Source: Omphiscola glabra
Taxonomy: Eukaryota > Mollusca > Gastropoda > Lymnaeidae
Assembly: GCA_964017045.1 (NCBI GenBank)
Contig: OZ024808.1
Location: 21,411,418 to 21,475,417 of the forward strand
DNA length: 64,000 bases
Reading direction: 5' to 3'
A model generated the notes under the pieces. The model worked only from the letters and a program-made list of their open reading frames with translations. It did not search any database and was not told the DNA's origin. Below, in pieces: positions 12,501 to 24,655 of this stretch. A program made the position numbers and the translations under genes. Position 1 is the first letter of the stretch. Each line of letters opens with the position of its first letter.

Positions 12501-15500
12501 AACTGTCACAAATGACTGGAGTACAGGACAGAGCTCCATTGTTGTTAAGGTAACTTATAGGATGGACGGGAACTGCTGTTAGTTTTTGGAAGGCATTGTT
12601 AAAGGGGTCGAGGGTAAGGTTAATAGAGTCTTTTAGATTGGGGGATGTTTCTTTCCAAAATATTTTGTCTCGGGCCTTCCGGTATTCGCGTGATAATTTT
12701 GGTGTTAACGACGGACGTTCCTATTTGACGGGAAATTAGGGGGCAGGGGTGGGTACTATCTAGCATTCCTGGGCCACATATGGAGGTAGAGAATGGTATG
12801 TAAGACAGAACTCTTCCTGACATGGGAGGTTCGTAGAAGTTAGTTGAGTTGGGAGTAGAGAGAAAAGAGCTAAGATAGCACTTTATAGGGAATAGTTGCA
12901 CGTGAGATCAGGAGACGATAGTTGACTAGTGGAACATAGGAATAGTTGAGACGAAACAGTGAACAGAGATTCATATAGATAGTTTGACAATCAGTGAAGA
13001 CTACAGAAGAGCTTTTGATATTTTAGTAATAAATACATTCTCTGTTATCATCTGGACACCTGGAGTTTGAGTTGTTTAGTTGTCATTCAAGTCTACGTTG
13101 TGCTCTTTCTGTCCCAACGCCTAGATACCCACAGTATAAATCACAGAGAATAGCGGTCCTGTACTGACCGCTACTAAATCAATACAGTTTGTGATAAGTC
13201 AGGACCGGAGCCCTCCTCCGTTACAACCGTCTGTGACTCTCGCTCTTTCCATATCGTGCCCCATCGTGTCAACGGCCTGTCTTTAGAAGGCTTACACGAG
13301 ATCGATGTTGCTGACAAGTCAAAAGGACCCGGTAAACAGATCAGCCACTGGACAACGGAAACGATATTGTTCTGACATTTCCGATGACCTTATAAAAGAT
13401 GAAGGTCTTCTGAGTGGACATCAGGTGCGGGTTTTCAGTGCCGTGACGGATGTCATTTGCATGTTGTCAGTGCTATGACGGATGTCATCAGCAAGTTGGC
13501 AATGGTGTGATAGATGCCATCTTAAGGTGGTCATATCCGTGAGAGATGCTATTTACAGGTTGTCAGTGTCGTGAAAACTGCTATCTGAAAGTGGTCAGTA
13601 CCATGACATATGTCATTTGCAGATGGTCAGTGCTGTGACAGACGTCCTGATTTATTCTTTAATTGTCCATTAACTTTCTCGTTGTGCTCCGTGGCTAAAG
13701 TGGTGATGCCCTAAAAGTTGTGGTCCCTTGGGGAATCACAAATGCCTCAATGACAACGTGATGTTTGTATGTGTTACGGATGTTAAGTATCTTGTTTCCG
13801 TCTATGCCTTCATGTTGCTTTTTCGAGGATCGCATGATGAGATGACCAAGACTATATTTGACAGTGAGTATGCAGGTGGCTTTTGAGTCCTGTTTGAGCT
13901 TGGGGGGCTGGTGTCTCCCATGAGTTCACGTCGATGCCCATGACTTTGAGGGACACATTTAGACAAAATTCGAAACGTTTTTTTTTTCTCACCAGCTGAG
14001 ATTTTCCCCCTGGATAGTTTTTACTTTCTACTTTTTTTTATATAACAAGCTATACCCCGCGAAACAATGGTGGCGTCAATTCGTAAAATTCCCATCTACT
14101 AACGTTACTTGACAAAATATGCTTTAAAAGTAACACACTTCATAAGATTTCCAATGAGTTCTCTCTCTCTCTCTCTCTGTCTCTCTCCACCTCACCCCCG
14201 AAGTTCGCACCTGCAAACTTTTTTCAACCCCATGAACTATATTAATATTCTAATAGCACACCCGCTTTTATTCCCCAGATATATAGATCATCAAATTTAA
14301 ATTGAGACAATTTCCGTAAAGCAAAATAAAATATGCGCACCAAACGCAGGTGCGGTATTTTTAAGAATCTCATTTACTGCAGTTATAGGGAATATTATTT
14401 AGTAAATGAGTTCGATGTCATTACTTGATTGATAAATTGTTACATTGAGATTTGTGTATTTTGATATCAAGTTGTAGACTTGAAGATTGAGTCCTGTTTA
14501 AATCTAGCCATAATTAATATTTAAAGTATAGAAATTTATTGGCCGATTTGCCGTTCAGTGCATTTCGACCCGGTTATCGTAACAGAGAACTGTCGGAAAT
14601 CTTTTCGCGTAAGAAGTGAAAGCGGTTATTATCTATGAATAGCATGAAAATAAAAAGTTTAATCGGTGCATACCTGGTTAAAAGGATCAAAAAGTCTGGA
14701 GACGGCGCCATCTTTGGAGAACTGAATGATAAGACCGTTGTTACAGTAGTAGGGGGTGTCCACGTCAGCTTCCGAGTATCCTTCAGGATATCAAACATAG
14801 AGTATATCAAACATAGAGTGTATCAAACATAGAGTATATCAAACATGGAGTATATCATACATAGAGTATATCAAACATAGAGTATATCAAACAGAGTATA
14901 TCAAACATGGAGTATACCATACATGGAGTATATCATACATAGAGTATATCAAACATAGAGTATATCAAACATAATAATAATAATAATGAAGTTTATTTGA
15001 GAAATTTGAGAAATCACGCTTCATTCCCAAAGGCTCGAAGCGCGTTACAAGGTTCGATGTTCGAGAGGCATCACTGCTGCCAGTTAATTTGATAAACATA
15101 GAGTATATCAAACATGGAGTATATCAAACATAGAGTATATCAAACATAGAGTATATCAAACATAGAGTATATCAAAAATAGAGTATATCAAACATAGAGT
15201 ATATCATACAAAGAGTAATCAAATATATCGAATATCAAACATAAATTATAGTAAACATAGAGTGCACGACGGCTGGATTAAAAATAATAGATTTAATATA
15301 TCTATTCCAGTATTATATGAAAGAGTACACACGCTATAGTAGTCGTGAAATAGATCACACAGTGAAGGGTTCGGGAAGTTAAGAGGTAGAAAATGCTTAA
15401 TACTATATAAATAACCCCTAAAAATATTTTTTTTCGTATAAATCCTTTAAAAAATGTAAGGGTGATAATACACTAGGTCCGGGTATCACCGGATTCCAGG

Positions 15501-18500
15501 ACTGACGAACGAGACTGGATCGGTATAAAAAACAAATGCAATAACAAAGTGAACACGGCTACATTTGCTCAGGCGTCATCGGTGAAAGTCGGTAATGCGC
15601 CCCGGTTGAATTTGTTTTTTTCGTCAGAACTGTCCGAAGCTAATTTTAAAAACAATTAAAATGGCGGCATGTAATTTTTACAGATTGTTTGTACAAAAAT
15701 GTCACCTTAAAATCTAGAATAGCCTTTCATTTGTGTATTATTCCTTTGGATCCATCATAAGTAATTTAAATATATACAAATTGTAGCATTCTATCAATTA
15801 AAATGGTAGAAATTGATTAACTAATATCTCAAGTGGATGATCGCTCTCCACTATGGGACATAGCAACCATATAACTAGAGCGATGTTCGACGGAATTGTC
15901 CGAAGCTAAATTAAAAAAAAAAACCAAGCAAATGACGTCATTGGAGCTCTTCTTTGCATCAAAAAAAACTAGATCATAGAAAAACTATCTTTATTTTTAT
16001 ATTCGTTAGCGCTAGCGGAAAGACAGTAGGGTGGAGGCCGTTGTTATGATTAAACTATAAAGTTCCGGATGCGATCGGATGCAATGTATTCTCAAGTTTT
16101 ACTATGTCCGACTTACAGTTCTACCGAGCGATCGGTCTTGTCGTCAGTCTTAGAATCCGGTGAAATCCGGACATAGTGTATTATCACCCTAACACATGTA
16201 TCGAGGAATGGTGTGTGTGGGGCTAAAAATGTTAACATACAAACAAGTAACTCAGTTTATAAGAATCACATTAGTGCTCTCACCCCCCCCCCAACCCCCC
16301 CCCCCTAGTCTCGCAACCTTCATTTGTTTCACGCCCCTAAACTATATTCATATTCTAATTCCCACCGGCTTTTACACTGCGGATTTATTTCTCCAAACAT
16401 TTTCGAAAAACAAAAAGAAAATTTTGCGCACCAAATGCACTTGTGATATTTTTTTAAAAATAGAATGTCATTCAGCACAGATGTCTGTAATTTCATTGTA
16501 TCTTCCCCTTAGAAAAACAGGAAAAACTAGTTTTTGGCGGTTGGGAGTTGGGGGCTGAAAATTTAAAAGACTGTGTTGTCATCGAGATTGAGTCCAAGTG
16601 CCCAGTTTCAGCTCGATAGGTGGTTGGCGAGAAGTGGGTCTATTAGCACCAAACAAAAGTAAAGTTAATTTAAAAGATTTGAACATGTGTTTCACCATGT
16701 AAACATTTTTTACGCTCTTATCATATTTTTATTTTCAAATGTGATCCTGATGTGCATTACAGCCATTGCGTTAGTGTAAGCTTCTTACTAGTGTTTGGAG
16801 TGGAGCTGGGATCTCTGGAGCCCGGTCTTTTTTTGCACAATGTTTGTAAAATTTCTTACTTCTCCGAGCTACAAAATTGTAATTAGTTTTTAAAATTTCA
16901 AAACTATACCATAATTTGTACCTTATATATATATTTTTTAAATTTAATTTATTAAACTTGATGCCCACTCTTCTATAGAGCTATAGTGCCCATGAATTCT
17001 ACATGCTATTTTTACAGTCACCAATGTTTTTCTCACTCATCTTCCAACTATGTTTCCTGCATTCGCTTACCAGCTTTATTGCCCCCACTCTTCTACAGCT
17101 ATGTCAACCAAATCCCCTACCAGGTATATTGCTGGTACATGCACTTCAAATGCCTAACTTAATGAGATAGGTAAGTGGCAATAAACTGAACACAATTCTT
17201 AAAACAGTACCCCTTAACTGAAGCTCGGATGGGAGCTGAAGCTGAGCAGAGAAGACAAACACATTAATCCAGAGTAGAGCTTGGCCCTAAAAGATCTGTT
17301 CCCAAAATCCCTACTACTTACCACTGAGATCTGGTTCTGTATCCTCAAGGTCTGCGTATTGTTGTTTAACTTGAGCTGCCAACGGATGATCACCAAGCGA
17401 AGAGAGGGCCAAGTCCAGGAACTCTCGCTGCTCTCTCCAAGTGTCTTCGTTTGTCTGGTATGGTATCGCTGATTAAAGTGTACGAATTCACATTGAAATG
17501 ATTTGATTATGCACCACTTATAGCTAAATGAAAACAACGTGTCTATATGTCCAAATGTTTAAGTATACATATAAAAAAGATACCAACGATATTGGTGAAT
17601 ATAAATTTACGATAGATTATTTAAAATTTAGTAATTTAAATGTTTTCATTCTCTTTATCAAGGAAAATAAAACGATAGATGATCTTTGAAGCCTTAGTAT
17701 AAAATTGTCCAACGAGTTTGATTCTAGGAAATTCTTTTTGAAAAAACTTAGAATTCCGTGGAGTGCCTACTTTTTCGTGCTACCTCCAGAGCCTCGTTGC
17801 TCCAAGCAATGTAATCAATGAGTCCATGTGACCCCCAGGTGTGCTCAGGTATCTTTATCAGGTATCGCAGCATGTTTTGTATCCGATGGTCATTTTTAGA
17901 GCAGTCCCCTGAAATTTAGATTATGATATTTGGTTATAAAGGTTGGGGATGAAATCAATAAAAACAAAATATATTAAAATTAAGTGTAATTTCCCCCATC
18001 CCCAATAACATACAGGGCTTCAGTGCCGTAACATGTGTGCTGACATGCAGTAATCCAGTGTCCTTAGTGTGTGACGACATGCAGTAATCCAGTATCCTTA
18101 GTGTGTGACGACATGCAGTAATCCAGTGTCCTTAATGTGTGACGACATGCAGTAATCCAGTGTCCTTTAGTGTGTGACGACATGCAGTAAGCCATTGCCC
18201 TTACTATATGATGACATGCAATAATCCAGTGCTTTTACTATGTGATGCCATGCAATAATCCAGTGCCCTTACCTTTTGATGACATGCAATAATCAAGTGC
18301 CCTTACTATGTGATGACATGCAATATTCCAGTGTCCTTACTATGTGATGACATGCAGTAAGACATTGCCCTTACTATGTGATGACATGTAATAATCCAGT
18401 GCCCTTACATGTGTGATGACATGCAGTAATCCAGTGCCCTTACTATGTGATTAAATGCAGTAATTCATTACCCTTACTAGATGATGACATGCAACAATGC

Positions 18501-21500
18501 AGTGCCCTTACTGTGTGAAACATGCAGTAATCCAGTGCCCTTAAATATGTGATGACATGCAGTAATCCAGTGTCCTAACATACCTGATGATATGCAAGGA
18601 TCTAGTGCCCTGAGGAATGCCCTATAGTGGGAATATTTCCATATGTCACTTGTTATGCCCTGGATCCAAGTGTCTCCAATCTCAAAGGTGCGAACAGGTA
18701 ACGTGGTTTTAACGGTGTCCAGCACTGCCACATAGTTATCGAAAGTCGACGCCACCAGCTCAGCCCCAGGAAACTCTGCTCGTAGAATCTCATAGTAGCC
18801 GAGCACTGTCTAAATTGATGAAATAAAAGACCAAAAACTGACTACACTGTCCAAGTCAAAGGGAATATAGCCGGTGAAGTTAATAAAAGTCTCTTTTGCA
18901 ATGTTAAAACAATAAATCGTACGTAATTTGAGGTTACTAACTGGCAAAAAGTTTTTTTTTAAAGGATAGCTTGTAAATCAATTATTAATTTGCAGTGAAA
19001 AAAAACTTTTTAACAAACAAAAGCAAACAAAAACGTAGTTCATAAATTTAAAACACAAATATTTGAAGATGACTTTTAAACAGGAGCCAGAATGATCAAT
19101 AAAATGATCGTGGCCCCTTAATATATAAAAGAAGAAAAAGAAGAAAGGCTGATCTCCCTTAATTTCATATCTCCAATTTCGTTTCATTGGCTGTCACACA
19201 AACGTTTTCATTCTAGGACATTTGGTTTATCTTGTATATACATTTCAGGTAATCGTCATTTGATTGAACATATTTTACACAAATAAAACAAACGAACATC
19301 TTTTTACAAAAAAATCAAAATACGTTTTCACCTCAACATCTCCCGGTGGCCCCGTGTTGTCCGTTCTGAAGGCGAAGCACAGAACCTCTTGCAGGCCATC
19401 GGCAATGATGCATTTATTTCTGGCAAGACCCCCAGGCTCACTCGGGCTGGTCCCGGGATTCAGAGGGTACCCACCTGCAGACGTAGGTCAAATAACTAAT
19501 CTTTTATAATTTAATTGATCATGTATATAAGAGCCAACATTATTTAAATACTGTTTTATTTCAACACATTATCCCACCGAAATTTCAACGTAGCGATAAA
19601 ATATATACCGCCGAATGAAGCGATCTGCAGTACAACTTTGTGCGTGAAACTGGCTTTAAGTAAATACAAGGCTTTAATGTTCATCATGAACACTTTGAGA
19701 ATTAGAACACACAAAATGAACGTGTTAAGATCATTTATCTTAGAAAAATGTTTTTCGATCAGATAAACAACAATTTGTTTTGGGGATACGTTTGCCTAAC
19801 GAATGGGCTTAGGGTGGTCTACGAGCATTAATACTAAGACTCCACTCGATACGTTGCGGGGGAATTGTGTCACTGCATAGACCAATCCCGAAAAACTCGC
19901 AGCACGTGACAACAGGTCCAACAGTAGCAACATGACAAGATTTTAAATCTAAATATGTGTTAGTGAAATATTAAAGTGTCATCGCATCTTACAGTTTATT
20001 TTTCAACTAAGCATAGCAGTTTCCGAATAATAAGGGGCCTTCATAGCAGATCGTGGCGCGCCCTGGGCAACGTAATGAACTTGTGGGGTCCTCTATTACG
20101 TTTTAAAGTAATGTTAGTAAGTAAATTTTAGATTAACCTTAGCCCATGCGTTTTTTGCAGTGTTTACTTCAGACAATGTCATTGGGGGAGGGGGGAGGAC
20201 GTCTTAACAGGTATTCAGGGATAAGGACAGAGTATCTATATTCGGTTAAATAAGGCATGATGTCACCAAGGGCCAACTCTGAATCCACCACCCCCGCCAT
20301 AAATAAACATAATTTCATTCCAGTTATAGCACCACTTGAGGGCATGCCATTGGCTCAAGCTTAGTTTAACCAGTGAAATATATCAATTAAACCATATGTT
20401 TTTAACAAATTCCAAGAAAGTAATATTTTTTGCAATTCAAAGAAAATCATTTTAATTATTAACATCCAGTACTTTATTGTAGTTAAAATGTGCCGTTGCT
20501 GTCATTTTGATCGGGTAGGGAGAAGAAATCGAGGGCGCCGAAGGCCCCCGAAATAAGCTGGGTTTGGGGACGGGTCTATGTGAATATCTTCTACAGAAAA
20601 TGTTTGATATATTCAAAATGCAGGAATTGACTTTTGCGTTTTAGGGGCATACCTAAATTTAGTTTAGCATAATTATACACTTAAGTGGTGAGAAACAGAA
20701 GAAGATCTACGGGAAAATTATTTCCCTTCAACCGGTTGTGCTTAAACAAATCTTTTTTTTTAATACTATTCTCTAAATAGTAATGTGTTATAATTTCTTA
20801 TTCAAATTGATTTTTTACAATACTTGAAAAACAGGACTCCTACCATCACTAACGTGTATTGAGCGAAAAGGAAATACAACTAAAAAAAAAAAAAACAAGT
20901 ATGAGACCTTTTTGCATTTATTTCAATTGTCAATCAAAGAATTTACTTTTAAATATATTTTAACACAATTTTAGAGATACAAAAATTCCAACAGATGTTT
21001 TATGGCTATTATTTAAAACTTGTCGTTTTTAATAAATTTCTATTAAGTCGGCAAAGTTATTTAAAGAACATAAGGTTAGATTAATGTATACAAGGAGTCA
21101 TACATTTAGTAGTACATTATTTATCTGAGGTAATTTATAGAAGCATAAATTTCCCCCTTTATTTCAGTAAATTTAAATGATGATACTATAAATTTCTTCA
21201 GATAAAATCTTATTATTGAACATATGAACATATGGCGCGAATTGAAAAACTATTTGATTTAATTTTGTCCCTCCACCCACACCCCTGATGTATATGTAAG
21301 ACTATCACAACTTTCTTCGTAGATTTGCCAACGAAATACAGTAGTTAATTTCATAGTCCTAGTAACACTATCCATTCATCAATCGCTTCTTTCCAGTCTC
21401 CTTTTACGAAACGTCTATTACCATAGAGGTCACGTGACATTGTTACCTTTGACCCAGAAAGCCATGACCCCATCTGGATCTGACTCGGAATACTTCCACA

Positions 21501-23281
21501 CAAAGACTGGCGGGACATCGGGCGGGGCGGTGCCTGGGTTGACCCCAACAGAAATGGCCTTGATGCCGTACATGAGAAGAGTCGGGATGACGGCCTTGGT
21601 GATGCCTACATAAAGTTGAATATAAGTAAGGCCATTGCTAGGCTTAAAGAAATTATTTCTAATACTTTTTTCTTAATTCACGGAAGGGGCAAACAGAAAT
21701 GAAACAAACATCTCTGCAAGGTATATTAAGTATCCGATTATAAAAAGATGTAGTTATGCCCTGTAAACAAAAGCACTTAGATTTTTTAAATTATTAAGAA
21801 ACTAAATTTTGAGTATTACAAAACGACAAACATGGTAGACATTTTTCCTTTTTGCCGTATAATATAATTTTTTAAAGTCTGTTAGCTAATGCGTTATTCA
21901 CTTAGCACTAAAACGTGATGTAAATTATTTTTAACGTAATTTTAAAAATACAATTAATTATTTAACTGATGGCCTAAATTTCTAGAAAACTAAAATTGTT
22001 AAGACTATGAATGTCCACATAAATCAACTATCATATTTTTCTGTAAGCCAGCAATACTTCGAATACTGCGGTTAAAATTGATAAGGCCACTGCTAGGATC
22101 ACCTGGAACATCCCTCTGACTCATGGTGGGGTATCCCCTCTTGATATAAAACATGGCGTCCAGACGTTGAGCGATCTCCAGGCCAGCCTCCAGCAGGTAA
22201 GTGCCCACGAAGTCCGTCTGCATGTTGAAAGGTGAGGCGTGCCAGTTGATGTGGCCTTCATACACAGCACGTCTGAAATCATCTTGTTCCTCTGGCGTCG
22301 GGCACTGAAGTGGACCAAACGGGTAATGCAATAGAAAGGACAGACGACTGTGTCACAGGAGCTTTACGAAGAAATATTGAGTATCCCCCTTTATCATGAG
22401 ATGCATTGTGTGTCATTATTTAATAATAGACAGTGCTTTGTTGTGTGTAGTTTTTCTTCCATTGTACCAATTGTGTTCATTGTATTTTCACATACAGTAC
22501 CGGTACCAGTCATACTGTAAGGTAATGATTTTAATCATATTCTTTCACTTTTGTCATTCATAGAAATTCACAAATTAAAAACTTATTCATTGTAATTAGC
22601 CCCGACTTTGTGTATCGTTCTATTTGTTATTGTTTTTTTTTTAAATTTTGGTATCGTCCTTTATTATGGACTGTTGTGAAACGAGCCGATAGATTAAAAA
22701 AAGAGATTAAATTCTCCATTGAACAGCAGTCCGTAATAGCCTTTTAACATGTTCAATTTCTCTATTAATGTTCTATGCAGCATGATGAGTGGTGTGTTCT
22801 ATTACAACTTCTACGGTACAAAACACAGTCTCGCTTTGTATGTAAAGTAGTAACTAAGAGTTATCTTTATCATGTAGACTAACTTGTGTAGAATAATTAC
22901 GCAAATTTATTTTTTATTCAAACTCCAATCATATCAAAGATACGACTTCGAATTGTCCCGTAGCGGTCCCTGAACCGAATGCACACACAAACCTTCAATG
23001 GCACTCCAAGTAGCGTGATGTTGGGACAATCAAGATACAGGGAGACAAGCCATGGATGGGTGGTGTAGAGAAATCGCTCGGTATAGCCTTTCTGTACGAG
23101 TGTCCTGGAGATGTTGATGGCCCTCACGAAATATTCCTTCAAGTAAAGATTAAGGACTTGTACGATGAACCCGGCGTCCGCATCTATTCCGTCAGCGTAA
23201 CCTACGTCTGTGTCAAGTGATGGGAAAATGTCTTACAGTGTAGAAACATACACACATACACATACACACAAACAAACACAG

Positions 23282-23359
<78 letters not shown>

Positions 23360-24655
23360 AGGAAAGGACGTGTAAGTTTAAACAGAAAAATACTGAGCAT
23401 CAGGCCAACTAATTGCGGAGTGTCTTGAAATAAATTAAAGTTCTATTCATTCTATTATTGTACAAATAAAGGCATTAGGCATTAGGCAATACAAGGATCA
23501 AGGCATACTCCTTGTTGTTGTTTGTTTTTGTTTGTTTTGTTGTTGTTTTTTTGGGGTGTTTTTTTTTTTTTTTTTTTTGTACTCTTTTCGTAGACAAATA
23601 TCTTCCTTAGCCTATTGTGCTTGGATTCTCTAAAAATAGATTTACTGTACCGATCCCAATCATTTTGCCCGGTGTGTCCTATGTGATATGATAACAGGCC
23701 AATAAACGTACCTAAATGGTTCATAAAGACTATGTGCACTTTATTGATGGTTGAATTTTCGCTCTGTGACAAAGAAATAATAATTTCAACAATTATTTAA
23801 TTAAGGTTGCTATCGCATTAAAACAATAAATATATATATATGGAAAAAAAAAGATATTTCTATTTTGTCTAGTTTGTAAATGGTCAGCTTAAACTATTTT
23901 GTCTTGTTTGTAAATGGCCAATAAACTGTATTTTGTCTGGTTTGTCAATGGTCAATCAACTGTATTTTGTCTTGTTTGTAAATTATCAATCTACAGTGTT
24001 TTTTCTGGTTTGTAAATGGTCAATCTACAGTATTTTGTCTGATATTTCAATGGTCAATAACAACATTAAAATATAAATGCTTTTTTTGCCAAAGTAAAAT
24101 ATCGTAAAAATAGCTTTTGCTCAAAATCAATCAGAAATTACTTAGCAGGTTTGGCAAGCGGCCTAATACTATATTATGTGACCGAGCGATACTTTTGACC
24201 AAAATAACATCATATGTATATATGCAGATGATGACGTCAGCTTTTTTTTTATATATCGATTGTATTAATAACCGATTCAAATTTTCTGTGTAGTCTTTAC
24301 AAAATAATAACTCCAATTATTTAAACAAAACCTTTTTACCAATTAAATGTATAGTCAAACAATCTAGTAACATTATTTTTTTACACTTTCTATAGATGGA
24401 GTTATATATTAAAGTTTCATCCTGATTTACTGAATTGATCCCACTGGGAATTTTAAAATCGTTGTATTTAGCTACCAATATCAATCTCTATCTAAACATT
24501 TATTATAACTACAATAAAAGTAGATGCCTTTTAAATAGTTATCGCCTCGCATACGATGCTGAACGTACCTTATGATCACTGTGCTCTCGAATCTTGGCCG
24601 AATTGACCAAAACCAGAAAACTACCACAGATGACTAACGCATGATACCAACCCAT
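8970..24655 (-). CDS. Secreted DUF5054/GH38-like protein, tandem copy 1 (14 exons)
   Basis: Fourteen exons rebuilt on the minus strand from GT-AG junctions with matching phases: 24655-24569, 23763-23712, 23207-22993, 22304-22103, 21605-21447, 19474-19332, 18809-18584, 17908-17771, 17468-17322, 14780-14674, 12309-12117, 11694-11569, 11256-11089, 9241-8970. They total 2235 nt, 744 residues, with no stop. Residues 1-20 look like a signal peptide. VHIVFMNHLDVGY (38-50) resembles the HxD metal-binding start of GH38 alpha-mannosidase-type domains, and the Asp47 codon is split by intron 2. Other blocks: YTERFLYTTHPWLVSLY in exon 3, EGHINWHA in exon 4, GINPGTAPPDVP-like in exon 5, FEIGDTW (328-334), REQREFLDLAL in exon 9, TRLPESISFGFSP in exon 13. 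I assign it to DUF5054 from memory of such motifs; a secreted or lysosomal glycan enzyme is inferred. A possible ATTAAA signal lies near 8946. Confidence 0.85.
9774..9950. mobile_element. hAT-type MITE in intron 13 of copy 1
   Basis: A 177-bp element with ends TAGGGGTGTAATTT and AAGTGACGCCCATG (imperfect inverted repeats) is flanked by an exact 8-bp duplication ATTATCAC (9766-9773, 9951-9958). It has no coding capacity and a G-rich interior. Confidence 0.75.
10105..10640. repeat. 46-bp minisatellite, about 11-12 units, intron 13 of copy 1
   Basis: Units of about 46 bp contain TCCGATACGCACATTTATCT and CTCAAAGATATCATCTAG. The units differ by a few substitutions. It lies about 450 bp downstream of exon 13 and does not touch a splice junction. 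Confidence 0.9.
12350..12415. repeat. CT-rich and CA microsatellite
   Basis: CTCTCTCT runs pass into a CACACACA run just upstream of the exon 11 acceptor of copy 1 (exon starts at 12309). Read on the coding strand this is GA-rich, not a polypyrimidine tract. Confidence 0.85.
12480..14109. other. Intron 10 of copy 1, with a decayed tandem repeat
   Basis: Intronic sequence with no supported ORF. Between about 13425 and 13650 there are six or seven degenerate units of about 36 bp around TCAGTGCTGTGACRGATGTC. The stretch 12500-13250 is less AT-rich than its surroundings and may be an old transposon or solo LTR, but I find no paired ends. Confidence 0.5.
14781..15250. repeat. 16-bp minisatellite abutting the exon 10 acceptor of copy 1
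   Basis: Units AGAGTATATCAAACAT run for about 470 bp and are interrupted by a SINE-like insertion (14971-15092). The array begins immediately next to exon 10, whose first bases on the plus strand read GAGTATCC. The unit may therefore derive from the junction by loss of about 10 bp. The resulting acceptor (TATCCTGAAG on the coding strand) has a weak polypyrimidine tract. Confidence 0.85.
14971..15092 (-). mobile_element. SINE/LINE 3'-end-like insertion
   Basis: On the minus strand the element has CGCTTCGAGCCTTTGGGAAT and CGTGATTTCTC and ends in AAATAAACTTCATTATTATT, the ATT-rich tail of a non-LTR retroelement. A second copy is at 50175-50290. It sits inside the 16-bp array and so is younger than it. 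Confidence 0.6.
15460..16189. mobile_element. PIF/Harbinger-type MITE, 730 bp
   Basis: The ends are inverted repeats of about 45 bp. Both start GGGTGATAATACACTA and continue through TCACCGGATTC, and they are flanked by a 3-bp duplication TAA (15457-15459, 16190-16192). TAA duplications are typical of PIF/Harbinger elements. No transposase ORF is present. An internal phrase, AATTGTCCGAAGCTAA or close to it, occurs twice. The element lies in intron 9 of copy 1. Confidence 0.7.
18005..18584. repeat. 32-bp minisatellite derived from the exon 7 donor of copy 1
   Basis: About 17 units of about 32 bp (GACATGCAGTAATCCAGTG core) fill the start of intron 7. The last 27 bp of exon 7 (about 18584-18610) match the unit at about 22 of 27 positions, including TGATGA.ATGCA and AGTGCCCT. 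The array therefore appears to have grown out of the exon-intron boundary. The intronic units have lost the GT of the donor. Confidence 0.8.
19475..21446. other. Intron 5 of copy 1
   Basis: Two kilobases of AT-rich intron. I see no tandem array, ORF or transposon ends. A G-rich patch lies near 20185-20200 and another short GC-rich patch near 20530-20570. Confidence 0.45.
23286..23360. repeat. TA then TG microsatellite
   Basis: About 25 TA repeats run into about 11 TG repeats in intron 2 of copy 1, roughly 80 bp upstream of exon 3. Confidence 0.95.
23855..24060. repeat. 34-36-bp tandem repeat, about 6 units, intron 1 of copy 1
   Basis: Units share ATTTTGTCTGGTTTGTAAAT and GGTCAATCWACTGT with moderate divergence. 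Confidence 0.8.

Noticed and set aside
12500..13300. Solo LTR of a retrotransposon in intron 10 of copy 1
   Set aside because: Composition differs slightly from its flanks, but no TG...CA ends with a target duplication could be found.
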